A DNA stretch of 64,000 nt from Diphasiastrum complanatum (lineage: Eukaryota; Streptophyta; Lycopodiopsida; Lycopodiales; Lycopodiaceae): the NCBI GenBank assembly GCA_029204225.1, contig MU831565.1:1-64000 (forward strand). The letters are read 5' to 3'. Both the position numbers and the translations under genes were made by a program. How positions within the stretch are numbered: the first letter of the stretch is position 1; every line of letters begins with the position of its first letter. The notes under the pieces were generated by a model that saw only the letters and a program-made list of their open reading frames with translations, was not told the DNA's origin and did not search any database. This document shows positions 13,961 to 24,926 of the stretch, in pieces.

Positions 13961-14204
13961 ATGTCTCTTATCGGTAACTCCTCATCTTCTTTATCCAACG
14001 AAGTTAGGATCATTGACAAGTTCAACGGATCTAACTTCTACATCTGGAAGTTAAAACTCTGGATAATGTGGATAGATAGAGACCTCTTAAACATTGTAGA
14101 CAGGTCTGACTCGAAACTAGTAGAAGACGTTGATCATCAATTAGCTAAGGCATGGAAGATCAAAGATCGGAAGGCCTTAGCATCGATCACCCTCAATCTG
14201 GCCG
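13961..14204 (+). pseudogene. Ty1-copia gag N-terminus, truncated
   Basis: The frame starts MSLIGNSSSS and contains KFNGSNFYIWKLKLW, DRDLLNIVD and KAWKIKDRKALASITLNLA, typical of the N-terminal half of plant copia Gag (DUF4219/UBN2-like). It lies 60 bases after a putative LTR and primer-binding site. After about 80 residues the frame passes directly into CACTA transposase sequence (MDGVNPF) at about 14205-14220, so the copia part is cut off by a junction. No other piece of this particular copia copy was identified nearby. Confidence 0.75.
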
Positions 14205-14604
14205 ACATTTGGCCTTGCTATGGATGGCGTAAATCCTTTTAGTGTTCAAGTCTCAACTTGGTCCACATGGCCAGTTGTGCTCATTAATTATAGCATACCT
14301 CCATGGTTGAGTATTAAAACGGGACACTTGTTATTGGCTTTATTGAATCCAGAAAAGTACAAGGCTAAGAACATGGATGTGTATCTTGCACCTTTGGTCG
14401 ATGAATTGTGCATTCTTTGGAATGGTATTCACGCTTGCGACATCTCGAGACCTTTATAACAAAGGAACTTCGTTGTTCATGGAATTCCAATGTGGACGAT
14501 TGAAATCGCATGATAGGCATAAGATGTTGCAATTCATACTTCCACTTTCTATTCGAGGTCTCTTCAACGATGACATATGAAATACGCTTTACAATTTGTC
14601 ATCG
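14205..14604 (+). pseudogene. CACTA (En/Spm) TNP2 transposase fragment, left copy
   Basis: Frames give DGVNPFSVQ, STWSTWPVVLINYSIPPWL and KNMDVYLAPLVDELCILWNGI, the Transposase_21 (TNP2) core. After HGIPMWT at about 14497 the sequence jumps directly to LKSHDRHKMLQFILPLSIRGL, so a segment normally lying between these blocks is missing. The last ~108 bases (to TTGTCATCG) are a close second copy of 20909-21012. The fragment ends at 14604 where the truncated copia LTR begins. Confidence 0.8.
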
Positions 14605-15237
14605 TGAATCCTATGGCAAAAACACACTACTACATGCATTCAATCACTTCCAACTCTCACTCACATGTGTGGGAAGTATTCAAAAAATAATCTAAGTAAA
14701 AACAAGCTGCTCTCCTCGGGTAGAGAGAGAAAATGCATCATGAGCTCTCGGGTAGAGAGAGAAAGCTAGAAATTCAATAACTCACAAAGTCCATGAAATC
14801 ACCAAATCAATTGACTTCAAAATGAGGAGTACAATGATACTAGTAGGTCCACGAGCTACCACTATGCTTAACTATGATTGGACCATATTTTGTCACCTCT
14901 TGATCCTATTGGATCATTGATCTATGCACCTCTGAATTCTATTGGACTATATTCAAGCACACCTCAATTTCCTATTGGACCTCACAAGGTTCCACCTCTA
15001 AATCCTATTGGACCTCTTGGAATTCATCAAACAAAATCTTTACACTTGTCTACACTCTAATTAGCAAGTGTTTAGCCTCTTACTCTATTTTGGCTCAATA
15101 GTGGCATTACAAGTGGAAATGCATAATTTGCCATCTATGCCAAATTTATTCCTATCAACATCCTACACCTAGATGCTTGATGTAAAAAACATAAGACCCC
15201 TATATCTAACATAGATAATCTTTTTCAATTCTTCACA
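14605..15237 (-). repeat. 3' LTR of the 14.6-20.7 kb copia element, outer end truncated
   Basis: It matches 20108-20740 position for position over 633 bases with about 8 substitutions. Its inner edge, CTTCACA on the plus strand, lies next to the polypurine tract. The outer 104 bases present in the other LTR (TGTTGAATTTCAC onward) are absent here. A degenerate CCTATTGGA unit recurs four or five times at 14880-15020, and CTCGGGTAGAGAGAGAAA occurs twice at about 14715-14767. Confidence 0.9.
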
Positions 15238-15255
15238 CTCCTCCTAAAAAATTAT

Positions 15256-17223
15256 CTATGAAGATTTGAGCATTGATCTTGATATAACTCCAAGATTAGA
15301 TCTATGCTTGATGAAAGCACTTTTGCTGAAAGGCTTGGTGAGTAGATCGGCAATACAAGAGGACGAGTTGACATGCTCCAAATAGATTTCTCCTCCAATA
15401 AGCTTTTCTCTCACAAAATGGTGTGCCACTTCTATGTGTTTGCTTCTTGCATGAAATATGGGATTATTGGCAAGAGCTTGGGCTGAGATGTTATCACACT
15501 TGATCATTGGTAGATCATCCTCCTTGATGCACTTTAGTTCCATTAATAACCTCTTGATCCAAAGCACTTCTTTGGTAGTTGTAGTGAGTGCTTTGTACTT
15601 GGCCTCACATGAAGAGAGAGATATAGTATCTTGCTTTTTGGAAAGCCAAGATATTAGATTGCCTCCAAGAAAGATAGTGTATGCACTAATAGACTCTCGA
15701 TCCATCTTGTCACTTGCAAAGTCCGAATCCGAGTAGCCAATAATGGATAGATCTTCACTTTTATAGAGTAGACCATAATCACAAGATGAAGATATATATC
15801 TTAGAATCCTCTTGGCCATCTTCCAATGATGGATCTTAGGATCTTGCATAAATTGACTCAATTTGTGCACACAAAAACTAAGATTGGGCCTAGTAATGGT
15901 AAGCCAAATCAAGAAGCCTACAAGACTCCTAAAAAGTGTGATGTCCTCAAAGGATCTTTCATCACCTTTATTAGGATCTTTTACAATTTGCTCCATTGGA
16001 GTATCTATGCTCTTAGAATTTTCCATATGGAATTTTTTCAACATAGAGTGAGCATATCTAGATTGGCATATTAAGACATGATTTTCATAAAAATCAATCT
16101 CTAGGCCTAGGATGTAATGTATTTCTCCTAGATCTTGCATTTTAAACTCACATCCAAGTGCTAGCTTGGTTTCATCAACTAGCTTGATACAACTTCCACA
16201 AAGAATAATGTCATCAACATAAATTAGAAGAATGACAATATTGCTATCAACAAACTTTAGATACATGGAAGGATCATAGTCACTAAGAGTAAATCCTAGT
16301 GAGATAAGAAAAGAGTTAAGTCTTGAATACCATGATCTTGGTGCTTGCTTGAGTCCATAAAGACTTTTGAAGAGCAAGCACACTTTGGACTCATCCTTGA
16401 TGAATCCTTGAGGTTGTTCCATATAGATCTCCTCCTCAAGATAACCATTTAGAAAAGCATTGGATACATCTAATTGGAACACCTTCCACTTGAAAAAACA
16501 AGCAAGAGAAATAAGAATTCTTATTGTCACCATCTTTGCAATGGGTGCAAAGGTCTCCTCATAATCAAGACCATGGATTTGAGCAAATCCTTTGGCACAT
16601 AATCTTGCTTTATGCTTGTTGATGGTGCCATCATGATTGAACTTGATCCGAAATACCCACTTGCAACCAATCACATGCTTGTTGGATGGAGGATCCACAA
16701 GCTCCCAAGTATTGTTGGTGATCAATGCATCATACTCTTGCTTCATGGCATCATACCACTCCTTGGTATCGAGTGCCTCTTGTACATTCTTTGGCTCTTC
16801 ATGAGAGACATAAAAAACATAATTAGTGGAATCAAGATCCACTTGTTTGCCTTTGTCAACATATGAGAGCCTCTTAGGCTCGGATCTATCTCTCATGGAT
16901 CTTCTTGGTGAAAAAATCCGAGGAGAGTCTTCTTCGATTCTTGAGCCCATCACATCATGATTGTCTTCAAAATCAATAATTGATGATGCATCCATAGATT
17001 TCTTGATCTCGGCCTCTTCAAATGATGAGTGTTGATCTTCATGAAAGACAACATCTCTACTTTCAATAACTTGAGAAGTAGTGAGTATAAAGACTCTATA
17101 GGCCTTCTTGGTGGATGAGTATCCAACCATGATCCCTTTTGCATGCACTAGGATCTTCCTTCTTCCTTGTTTCCAAGGGAATATGGACAAAGCATAAGCA
17201 TCCAAAAACTCTAAGGTGATCAA
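15256..17223 (-). CDS. copia pol, downstream part: reverse transcriptase and RNase H
   Basis: 655-codon open frame. The part homologous to copia starts with KGIMVGYSSTKKAYRVF near residue 29; the first residues are the wrong frame of the integrase end. Reverse transcriptase: WVFRIKFNHDGT (189-200), KGFAQIHGLDYEETFAP (211-227), LDVSNAFLNG (251-260), [13 protein letters not shown] and catalytic YVDD at 335-338. RNase H: GYSDSDFASDKMDR (496-509), SLSSCEAKYKAL, KCDN and IADLLTKPF near 630. In SSCEAKY the second acidic position, Glu in the related copy at 34-37 kb, is Lys (AAG at 15598-15600). It is separated from gag-integrase by a frameshift at about 17130-17160. Stop at 15256-15258, 18 bases before the LTR. 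Confidence 0.9.
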   Translation of the reverse strand: MITLEFLDAYALSIFPWKQGRRKILVHAKGIMVGYSSTKKAYRVFILTTSQVIESRDVVFHEDQHSSFEEAEIKKSMDASSIIDFEDNHDVMGSRIEEDSPRIFSPRRSMRDRSEPKRLSYVDKGKQVDLDSTNYVFYVSHEEPKNVQEALDTKEWYDAMKQEYDALITNNTWELVDPPSNKHVIGCKWVFRIKFNHDGTINKHKARLCAKGFAQIHGLDYEETFAPIAKMVTIRILISLACFFKWKVFQLDVSNAFLNGYLEEEIYMEQPQGFIKDESKVCLLFKSLYGLKQAPRSWYSRLNSFLISLGFTLSDYDPSMYLKFVDSNIVILLIYVDDIILCGSCIKLVDETKLALGCEFKMQDLGEIHYILGLEIDFYENHVLICQSRYAHSMLKKFHMENSKSIDTPMEQIVKDPNKGDERSFEDITLFRSLVGFLIWLTITRPNLSFCVHKLSQFMQDPKIHHWKMAKRILRYISSSCDYGLLYKSEDLSIIGYSDSDFASDKMDRESISAYTIFLGGNLISWLSKKQDTISLSSCEAKYKALTTTTKEVLWIKRLLMELKCIKEDDLPMIKCDNISAQALANNPIFHARSKHIEVAHHFVREKLIGGEIYLEHVNSSSCIADLLTKPFSKSAFIKHRSNLGVISRSMLKSS

Positions 17224-19300
17224 CCTTAGGCTTCTTCAAAAATAAGATTTCATATGGTGACTTTCCTCCAAGAGCTATATGTGGGAGCCTATTGCAAAGA
17301 TAATTTGCACAATTAATGGCTTCTCCCCAAAAATCTTTGGGCAAAGATGCCTCAATTCTCATGGATTTTGCACATTCACATAGAGATCTATTCTTTCTCT
17401 TGGCCACTCCATTTTGAGATGGAGAGTAGGCACAAGAAAACTCTCTTTTAATGCCTTCAACCTCACAAAAATCTTGAAATTTATTGGAGATATATTCACC
17501 ACCTCCATCACTTCTAAGAGCTTTAATCTTGAATGAGAATTGCTTCTCTACATAAGCTTTGAAAATAAGGAAATGATCAAACACCATAGATTTTGAAGCA
17601 AGAAGATATATCCAAGTGAATCTTGTGTAATCATCAATGAAAGTAACAAAACAAGTGGCTCCTCCCTTGCTTGTAGATGATGAGAAATGCACATCCAAGT
17701 GGATTAACTCCAAAGGATGCTTGCTTTTGATAGAAGATCTTGTAAATGGCTTTTTGTGAGATTTAGCAATAGCACAAGCCTCACAAGGCTTGATCTTCTT
17801 GGAGAATGACTTTGGCAAGCCAATAGCTTTGGATTCTTTGATCATAGAGAGCATGGATTTGTAGTTGGGATGTCCCAACCTCCTATGCCATAATTCCTCC
17901 ATAGAGAGCTTGTTCACAAGAGCAACATTACAAGCATTCACATACTCATTTGGATCTAGTTTATAGATGCCACCAAATCTAGATCCTAAAGCAAGTATCT
18001 CATCATTCTTCTTGATAGTGCAAGTATCGACATTGAATTTTACATCAAGGCCATTATCAAGCAATTGGCCAGCACTAATAAGATTCCTGGTAAGCTTAGG
18101 TACATAAAGAACTCTAGAGAGAGAAAGAATTTTAGAGGATGCAAGCTTCAAGGGAATGTTCCCTATGCCTTCAATAGGACATTCAAAATCATTTGCAGTG
18201 TATATTGATTTCTTGACTCCATCATAAGGTGCAATAGAAGAGAAAGAGTCCTTGGAGCTACACATATGTGAAGAGGCTCCACTATCAATATACCATAGGC
18301 CGTCCTTCTTGAAAGGAGTAGATGAGAAACTAGAGACCATAAGAGATCCCTCTCCATCACTTGCAATAGTGTCTTCCTTCTCATTGGTAATATTGGCTTG
18401 CTTGAGTTGATTCTTCTTTTTGAAGCAATTGGTGGCATAATGACCTTTCTTGCCACAATAAAAGCACTTGATCTTCTTCTTCTTCTTGTGCTTGGATGAT
18501 GAAGCATTAGAGGAATCATCTTCCTCCTCATCTTTGTCTTTGAATTTGACTTTGTCCTTGCTTGAGGATTGTTGATGTTGGTTCTTGCTCCTCTCTTTGT
18601 GCTTATCCTTGGCAAAGAGAGCTTTGCCATCATTATGAGTGAGAGAAAGCTTGTCCATCCTCAAGAGCTTGTACTCTTGTCTTGATTCTTCTGAAATTAG
18701 CACACTTTGGAGAGCCTCCAAACTTGGTAGCTCCTCCTTAATGGCATAGGATTGGACAAGGTTATCAAATTCACTTCTCAAGCCATTGAGAATGACTTGA
18801 ACTAGCTCATTTTGATTGATGGAATCACCAATGTAAGCAAGCTCTCTATGAATATCTTTTACTCTCAAAACATAACTAGATGCACTCTCATCACTCTTTT
18901 GGCTACTTTGAAAGTTTTGATTCCTAAGAGTGAGAAGCCTAGAGGTATTCTTAGCCTCATAGATAGTCTTGAGACAATCCCAAGCTTCTTTGGCTATTGT
19001 ACAAGGACCTATCTCCCTCAATATCTCATTAGAGACATTCATCTTAATGTAGTGGAGAGCCATCCTAGCTCTCTTTTTGTATTTTTGAACCTCTTGAAGA
19101 ACTTGTGGTTCTTCTTCAAGGCCAAGAACTATGTCCATCACGTCTTGAAGGATCAAGATGGACTCCATCCTCATTTTCCAAATTGAATAATTTGAAGTGG
19201 TCAATCTTTCACCTGGTTCCAACAAGGATGAACCCATTGAAGACATTTGAAGTGAAGAAAACTCAAATGATGAACAATAAATGTTGTTACACACTTTCAA
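17096..19300 (-). CDS. copia gag-protease-integrase polyprotein, upstream part
   Basis: 734-codon frame; the likely start is MSSMGSSLL at residue 19 (about 19246), because related copies begin the same way. Gag: YSIWKMRMESIL then a long helical region. A CCHC zinc knuckle lies at C279-C282-H287-C292 (CFYCGKKGHYATNC). Protease: WYIDSGASSH with catalytic Asp at 339. Integrase: HHCC finger (H472, H477, C506, C509) and core Asp 536 and Asp 598. The third acidic residue expected 35 residues later in GVAERKN is Lys (634; AAG at 17399-17401), so strand transfer should be lost. The frame then leaves the homologous reading near residue 716, where a small frameshift separates it from reverse transcriptase. 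Confidence 0.9.
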   Translation of the reverse strand: MKVCNNIYCSSFEFSSLQMSSMGSSLLEPGERLTTSNYSIWKMRMESILILQDVMDIVLGLEEEPQVLQEVQKYKKRARMALHYIKMNVSNEILREIGPCTIAKEAWDCLKTIYEAKNTSRLLTLRNQNFQSSQKSDESASSYVLRVKDIHRELAYIGDSINQNELVQVILNGLRSEFDNLVQSYAIKEELPSLEALQSVLISEESRQEYKLLRMDKLSLTHNDGKALFAKDKHKERSKNQHQQSSSKDKVKFKDKDEEEDDSSNASSSKHKKKKKIKCFYCGKKGHYATNCFKKKNQLKQANITNEKEDTIASDGEGSLMVSSFSSTPFKKDGLWYIDSGASSHMCSSKDSFSSIAPYDGVKKSIYTANDFECPIEGIGNIPLKLASSKILSLSRVLYVPKLTRNLISAGQLLDNGLDVKFNVDTCTIKKNDEILALGSRFGGIYKLDPNEYVNACNVALVNKLSMEELWHRRLGHPNYKSMLSMIKESKAIGLPKSFSKKIKPCEACAIAKSHKKPFTRSSIKSKHPLELIHLDVHFSSSTSKGGATCFVTFIDDYTRFTWIYLLASKSMVFDHFLIFKAYVEKQFSFKIKALRSDGGGEYISNKFQDFCEVEGIKREFSCAYSPSQNGVAKRKNRSLCECAKSMRIEASLPKDFWGEAINCANYLCNRLPHIALGGKSPYEILFLKKPKVDHLRVFGCLCFVHIPLETRKKEDPSACKRDHGWILIHQEGL

Positions 19301-19981
19301 TAGGATCCAATAATTGAGTACTATCTCCTCCTATGAAAGATCTTGCAACAATTTGTAAATTGATTCTCACTAGCTACTCAAATCTCTCTAAAACAAGATC
19401 TATTTCACATCAAATGATGGAGTATAGGCAAAGTTAGGATCTAACACTCTTAGCACGTGTGAAATACACTAAGAAACCAAATTTGACTCAAATACAATGA
19501 TATTGCATGAAACAAAATGGCTAAGATCTCAAAACAATGCCTAGATCACATATAGATGAGATTGGCAAGCATACAACTGTGATTTTGGATCAACCAAGCA
19601 ATCTCTTGACCAAACCAAATGTGTCCACCCAAGTCTAGGCGCCCTACCTAACCCTCTTCAAAAGCTTATAACTTTTGATTGGCTCAACCAAATGGAATGA
19701 AACTGATTGCAACAGAAACTAGACAAAAATAGCTTCAAAACAAGCTATCAAGCAAGATAAATGGATCAAACATGAGAGAGAACTTCCAAACTGAAATTGG
19801 ATGTTCCTCACACATGTCTGAGCACCTGATTCCGTACAGTATCAAGTCAGACCCAATTAATGTCCTTTTGATCTCTTTTGATCCAAGATTGAACAAGATA
19901 GCTAGGAAAATGGGCCTTGACAACTTCTAGCTCAAGATTGATGAAATTTTTTTCACTTAGATGGATCAAAATGCATGGTAA

Positions 19982-20003
19982 CCTTAGGTAAGCTGTGATA
20001 CCA
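19982..20003 (-). other. primer-binding site of the copia element
   Basis: The minus strand reads TGGTATCACAGC directly after the LTR end ...CAACA. It is one base different from TGGTATCAGAGC, the site complementary to the 3' part of initiator tRNA-Met used by plant copia elements. It fixes the inner LTR border at 20004. The 680 bases between here and the gag start are untranslated leader with no other feature. Confidence 0.8.
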
Positions 20004-20740
20004 TGTTGAATTTCACACGTGTGGACTGTCCACTACATGTACTTGTGATCTCCTAAGGTGTGTAGATGCACCAAGATCAAGACTATATTGAGATTCAAGA
20101 TCAATCTTGAATCCTATGGCAAAAAAACACTACTACATGCATTCAATCACTTCCAACTCTCACTCACACGTGTGGGAAGTATTCAAAAAATAATCTAAGT
20201 AAAAACAAGCTACTCTCCTCGGGTAGAGAGAGAAAATGAATCATGAGCTCTCGGGTAGAGAGAGAAAGCTAGAAATTCAATAACTCACAAAGTCCATGAA
20301 ATCACCAAATCAATTGACTTCAAAATGAGGAGTACAATGATACTAGTAGGTCCACGAGCTACCACTATTCTTAACTATGATTGGACCATATTTTGTCACC
20401 TCTTGATCCTATTGGATCATTGATCTATGCACCTCTTAATTCTATTGGACTATATTCAAGCACACCTCAATTTCCTATTGGACCTCACAAGGTTCCATCT
20501 CTAAATCCTATTGGACCTCTTGGAATTCATCAAACAAAAACTTTACACTTGTCTACACTCTAATTAGCAAGTGTTTAGCCTCTTACTCTATTTTGGCTCA
20601 ATAGTGGCATTACAAGTGGAAATGCATAATTTGCCATCTATGCCAAATTTATTCCTATCAACATCCTACACCTAGATGCTTGATGTAAAAAACATAAGAC
20701 CCCTATATCTAACATAGATAATCTTTTTCAATTCTTCACA
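20004..20740 (-). repeat. 5' LTR of the copia element, full length (737 bp)
   Basis: On the minus strand it runs from TGTGAAGAATTG to ATTCAACA. It contains two perfect CACACGTGTG palindromes, at 20014-20023 and 20165-20174. In the other LTR the second has become CACATGTGTG, a CpG loss. The inner 633 bases match 14605-15237. Confidence 0.92.
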
Positions 20741-22723
20741 TTCAATACACCGAAGGTGGAGATGAGATTCTAGCTAGCGTGCCGTGGATTCTTACAAAAG
20801 AGCAACTCTCATATATCAAACATGTTATAAAATAAATGAGAACTCCAACAGGCTATGCACATTCTTTATGCAAATCATTTACCGAAGATGGTAAATTAAG
20901 TGGATTGAAATCGCATGTTTGGCATAAGATGTTGCAATTCATACTTCCACTTTCTATTCGAGGTCTCTTCAACGCTGACGTATGAAATATGCTTTACAAT
21001 TTGTCATCGATGATTAGGTTTGTATATATTCTTAAGCATTTGTATAAATATATGTTATTTTAATATTTTTAAGTGTTAAGAAACCTAATGTACTATCAAT
21101 CTTGCAAGTGGATTTCCTCGAAAGAATTAAAAAATAGTGAATCGGATTCCATGAAGATCCAAATGACCGAAATGGTATGTTTGTTGGAAAGAGATTTTCC
21201 AACTTCTTTTTTGGATATACAAGTTCATCTTCTAGTGCATTTGGTCGAAGAAGTATCAATTGCAGGACCTGTGCACACGAGATGGATGTTCTACCTTGAG
21301 CGCTTTATGAAAGTTTTGAAGGGCTTTGTGAGACAAAAGACAAGGCCAGAAGGTAGCATTGCAGAAAGTTGTCTTGTACAAGAATCTTTGTTTTATATCA
21401 CCGAAATAATCTCACAATTGCATCCTGTAAGTCCCAAAATGTGGTGTCAAGAAGAAGATGAACGTGTTAAGGGTAAAGTACCACAAGGAAATGGTGTGCA
21501 AAAGAGACTTTCACCTCAATTAAAAGAGAAAATTGACACATTCATATTGTATAATTGTGGACAAATGGAAAAGTGGATTTCAAGGTATGAAGAAGCCAAA
21601 AAGGAAAGAAACATAACATTGAAACGAAGAAGAAAATCAATTGAAGGAGGAGGGCGTTGGAGAACGACGAACCTTTGGAGCCTTTACCTTCAAAATGCTC
21701 TCATGAATGGGTTTTTGAAACGATGTTAAAAGTGTCCGAAAACGAAGAAGAAGTGACCGAATTAGAATGGGATGTGGATGGAAGGTTAGTGTAATATTGT
21801 TTTTGTGAAGTTTTGTTTTTGTACTACTCAATATATGAATAGTATTTCTAATTACACACATTTGTTTCTTTTTTTTTTGTGTTTTAGCATACATCATACA
21901 TTGCCGTATGGGCATATGGACACCGTTACAGTGTTGAGAGAGTTGACAACAAGCGACGTACATATGATTGTGGTATAATGGCCAACTTTCAACAATAGAG
22001 TCATTCTAGTGCGAGGGACCCTAATGTCATTTCGGGCGACCTAGACTATGTCGGCACATTGCAACATATTTATGAAGTCGATTATGAGACTAACGGCAAA
22101 TACTTTATTTTTGACGTAAAATGGTTTATGGTCATCTATCATGGAAGCAACGCCACAATTAGAAATGATAACTCAAAGTTTTTTCGAATTGACTCAACAA
22201 AATGTATATCGATGGACTCTCATGACACTTTAGTATTGCCACGACATTGCGAACAAGCGAGACTCTTAAATTCCAATGTCATTAATATTCGCAATCCAAT
22301 TATTTATGTATCAATCTTACAAGACTAACTTAATTTTTTTTTAATTCCTTGGCAAATTATATTCCATGCAGATCGAATAGACCCAAGATGGTGTTATGTG
22401 ATCCAACTTAATGCAAGAAAATGACGTCTGTTTGGTAAGATATTCCATTGCGTCATGTTCATTCTGCTCCAGATTGAAATACCAATACTTCGTAACACAG
22501 ACCAACCACCACCCAATTTTGACGACGTTTTGGAAGAACATGAACCACTCATCCAGACTCCAAATGACATCGAAATGATAGGAGAAGACGGTACAAATGG
22601 AAATGATGAAATTCCTACGATCATACAAGACCAAATTGGGGGTAATTTGAGCACAATTGGTAGAAATAGAAGAGAATCACTTAAAAAGTGGCTTCGACAA
22701 AAACCACAAACTATTGAAGCCTA
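20741..22723 (+). pseudogene. CACTA (En/Spm) TNP2 transposase, C-terminal half
   Basis: Starting next to the copia LTR, frames give PWILTKEQLSYIKHVIK, LKSHVWHKMLQFILPLSIRGL, then a DUF4218 domain in 21073-21729 (ERDFPTSFLDIQVHLLVHLVEE, HTRWMFYLERFMKVLKGFVRQK, PEGSIAESCLVQE). After a break, LPYGHMDTV and a DUF4216 domain in 22059-22328 (GTLQHIYEVDYETNGKYFIFDVKWF, DSHDTLVLPRH) follow. An acidic C-terminal tail ends at 22723. Frame changes and a stop after DUF4218 mean it is not a single open frame. Part of this may be true introns, since TNP2 genes are spliced. A second copy lies at 60173-61486 on the other strand. No CACTA terminal repeats were recognised. Confidence 0.85.
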
Positions 22724-22999
22724 ATAGTTTTTGTTTCCGTCTGTTATGATTATATCAACTTACCCAAGTTGGTTAGCAAGTGAATTTCCAAGAAGTCCTA
22801 ACTGGATGGGTGACAGTGCATTGTGACTAAGCTCCAATTGCGACCTAGGACCTAATGGGATAAGCCTCAGTGGCATTCCTCATTAGTATAAATAGCTGAT
22901 CATTAGAAGATATTCATATGGAAAGTAACAACTTTTTTATGACAAAGTTTCGGCTTTGAATTTTGCTAGCAACAGGCACTGACGGACGCCTCCAAAAAA

Positions 23000-23834
23000 G
23001 TGCAAGAGCTGCAATCAAAAGTTGCACAAAGACCTGCCCCCCTCCAAGCACAGTTGCTGATCTACGAAACCGAAAACACATGCTTGGGAGAGGAGGTGCA
23101 GAGTCTCCAACAAGAAAAACTCGTCTGGCATTCTAAACCGACACCCGATTCAAGGCCACTCTCTCAAGTAGAGATGAATCTTTTCAGGCATCAGGTGCAG
23201 GTCTACAGTCAAACTTTGAATAGCTACCAGACAGAGTTCAACAAGTATCGGGCCAGCGCAACTCAAGAGCTTGCACAGGCCAAACAAGCCCTCAAGGCTT
23301 GTCAGAAATTTATGGAGCAGAAGGCTCAGCCAACCTCAGTGGTAATTCGAATGCCACCTCTCTTTGATGTTGCCCAGGCAAGCACGAGCCAAGATCAAGG
23401 CCAGCAGACAGCAGTAGACACAAGCCAGGATCAGGGGTCAGGCGGGAAAGACCAAGGGCCTCCCGATACTGGAGCTGAGACACAGGACCAAGGCCAAGAC
23501 ACGGGCCCTAGCCATAGCCAAGGAGAAGGACAAGCCTCCTCATCAAGAGACTCGCACTCTATATCTGCCAACCGGTCTTTCAGACGCCCAATCCGTGGAG
23601 GAGAAAATCAACGAATTCTTATCCAAATATCCCGACAAGTCTTCAAGAGACGGTTGGCAGATATCCTTTTCAGTACAAACTATCAAGGAAAATGAACTGC
23701 AGGCACTCCTCGCCCTCTTACCACAACCAGAGTGGCGTCAACAGCTATTTGAACGTGACCCTGCAGCCATCAGGACTTATGTGACAAGTCCTCAGCAACT
23801 TTGGGTAAACGCCCATTTCCTACCATGCCTATGA
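23000..23834 (+). pseudogene. gag-like coiled-coil ORF with Gln/Asp/Gly-rich linker, transposon-derived
   Basis: A 231-codon frame (23000-23695) has a helical, Gln- and Glu-rich first half (about residues 1-110), then a low-complexity linker with repeated SQDQG, KDQG and TQDQGQDTG blocks. A second frame (23595-23834) overlaps it and continues with YPDKSSRDGWQISF and LLPQPEWRQQLFERDPAA, so one frameshift near 23600 probably separates two halves of one reading frame. I do not recognise a catalytic domain. A coiled coil plus linker and position among transposons suggest a retroelement Gag or accessory protein. It could instead be the remnant of an unrelated gene. Confidence 0.45.
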
Positions 23835-24926
23835 TGAACCAAATGGGTGGAATGCGACACCCCAATGGACAAAATCATGCTCAACAACTGCAATTGGCCA
23901 AAAATCAACTCAGAGCACGGCTAGACAATGGCTGTAGACGCCCAAAGGGCTCTCAGCAAATTTTCCACTGAGTATTTCGATTGTCCAGATCCAACAGTCC
24001 GCGCGGCAGCAACTTACGTCTAGGACTTGAAATATCTAATGGGTATAGAGACAAATGAGATAATTTCCTCCCACCCATCTGTTTTGATCCTAATAAGGCA
24101 TTGGCCTCAGATTGCATGGAGGATCAACTATCGCTCGTGTGTATTACCGAACCGGCCTTCTAGGCCACCTCTGGACGAGCCGTTTTCAAGCTTGGATCGA
24201 TCAACGATGGATCACCGGCGTCCACAAGTCCCTGCACACAAATAAAGACTTGAAAAATATTGGTCGAATCACCTTCATGGAAGATGTAACGACGTACCTG
24301 ATCAACCAGCGGCGAGCCAAGCGTTCTCTTTATTGAACCAGCAGAGTGCCAAGAGATCGGCACTACTTCAGGTCGTGGGTCCTGTTGGGGGTATTCCCAA
24401 CACAACGTGAGTAAAGGGATAAATTTGATAATAAATGTGTTACAAGGGCATGGCTTCTTGTGCATATAAGTCCATGGCCCAATGAGCACGCGAGCTAATT
24501 GTAAATAGAAATAATAGACTTGGGCCCTATGTAATTAAAATAAAACTTGAGGTCCAAAGTCATTTTAAACTTAGAAGTTTACTTTTTTAGAGTTGGATCC
24601 AACTTTGGACTCACATGAATCTTGTGAATACTGATGTATTTTATATAGACCCTTGGATCAAGTTGGGTCCAAGATGAATGAATAGGATCATTGTGAATAT
24701 TAGCCAATAGGATTTTGGGGCAAGGGGCTTTCTTATTTGTACTCTATTGGATGCTTAATAAGAAGGAAGAAACTTTACCATTTTTTGAAGAGAAGCATCA
24801 TCATTTGCTATTCAATGCTTGCTATTGCTCTTGTTGTTTTTCATTTGCTTTCAAGTTTATACTTTTTGGTTTAAATAGTTTAAGTTTCTCCCTTAGCAAG
24901 TACAATGAGCATTTGAGCTAACCTCC

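Larger units (their letters stand above)
14605..20740 (-). mobile_element. Ty1-copia LTR retrotransposon, nearly complete, young
   Basis: On the minus strand the order is 5' LTR (20740-20004), primer-binding site, gag, protease, integrase, reverse transcriptase, RNase H, polypurine tract (AGGAGGAG just before 15237) and 3' LTR (15237-14605). Comparing the two LTRs by eye over 633 shared positions I see about 8 differences, roughly 1.3%, so insertion was fairly recent. The 3' LTR has lost its outer 104 bases. The two outer flanks (GTCATCG on the left, TTCAATACA on the right) show no target-site duplication. A single frameshift splits the polyprotein into two ORFs, and at least two conserved acidic residues are changed, so this copy is probably not autonomous. 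Confidence 0.9.

Noticed and set aside
14878-15060. Small ORF with repeated PIG motif, also at 20381
   Set aside because: It lies within both LTRs of the copia element and reflects the CCTATTGGA repeat. There is no evidence for translation.
18163-18633. 156-codon minus-strand ORF rich in Arg
   Set aside because: It is a shadow of the copia gag-protease frame, which has the zinc knuckle and DSG motif in the other frame.
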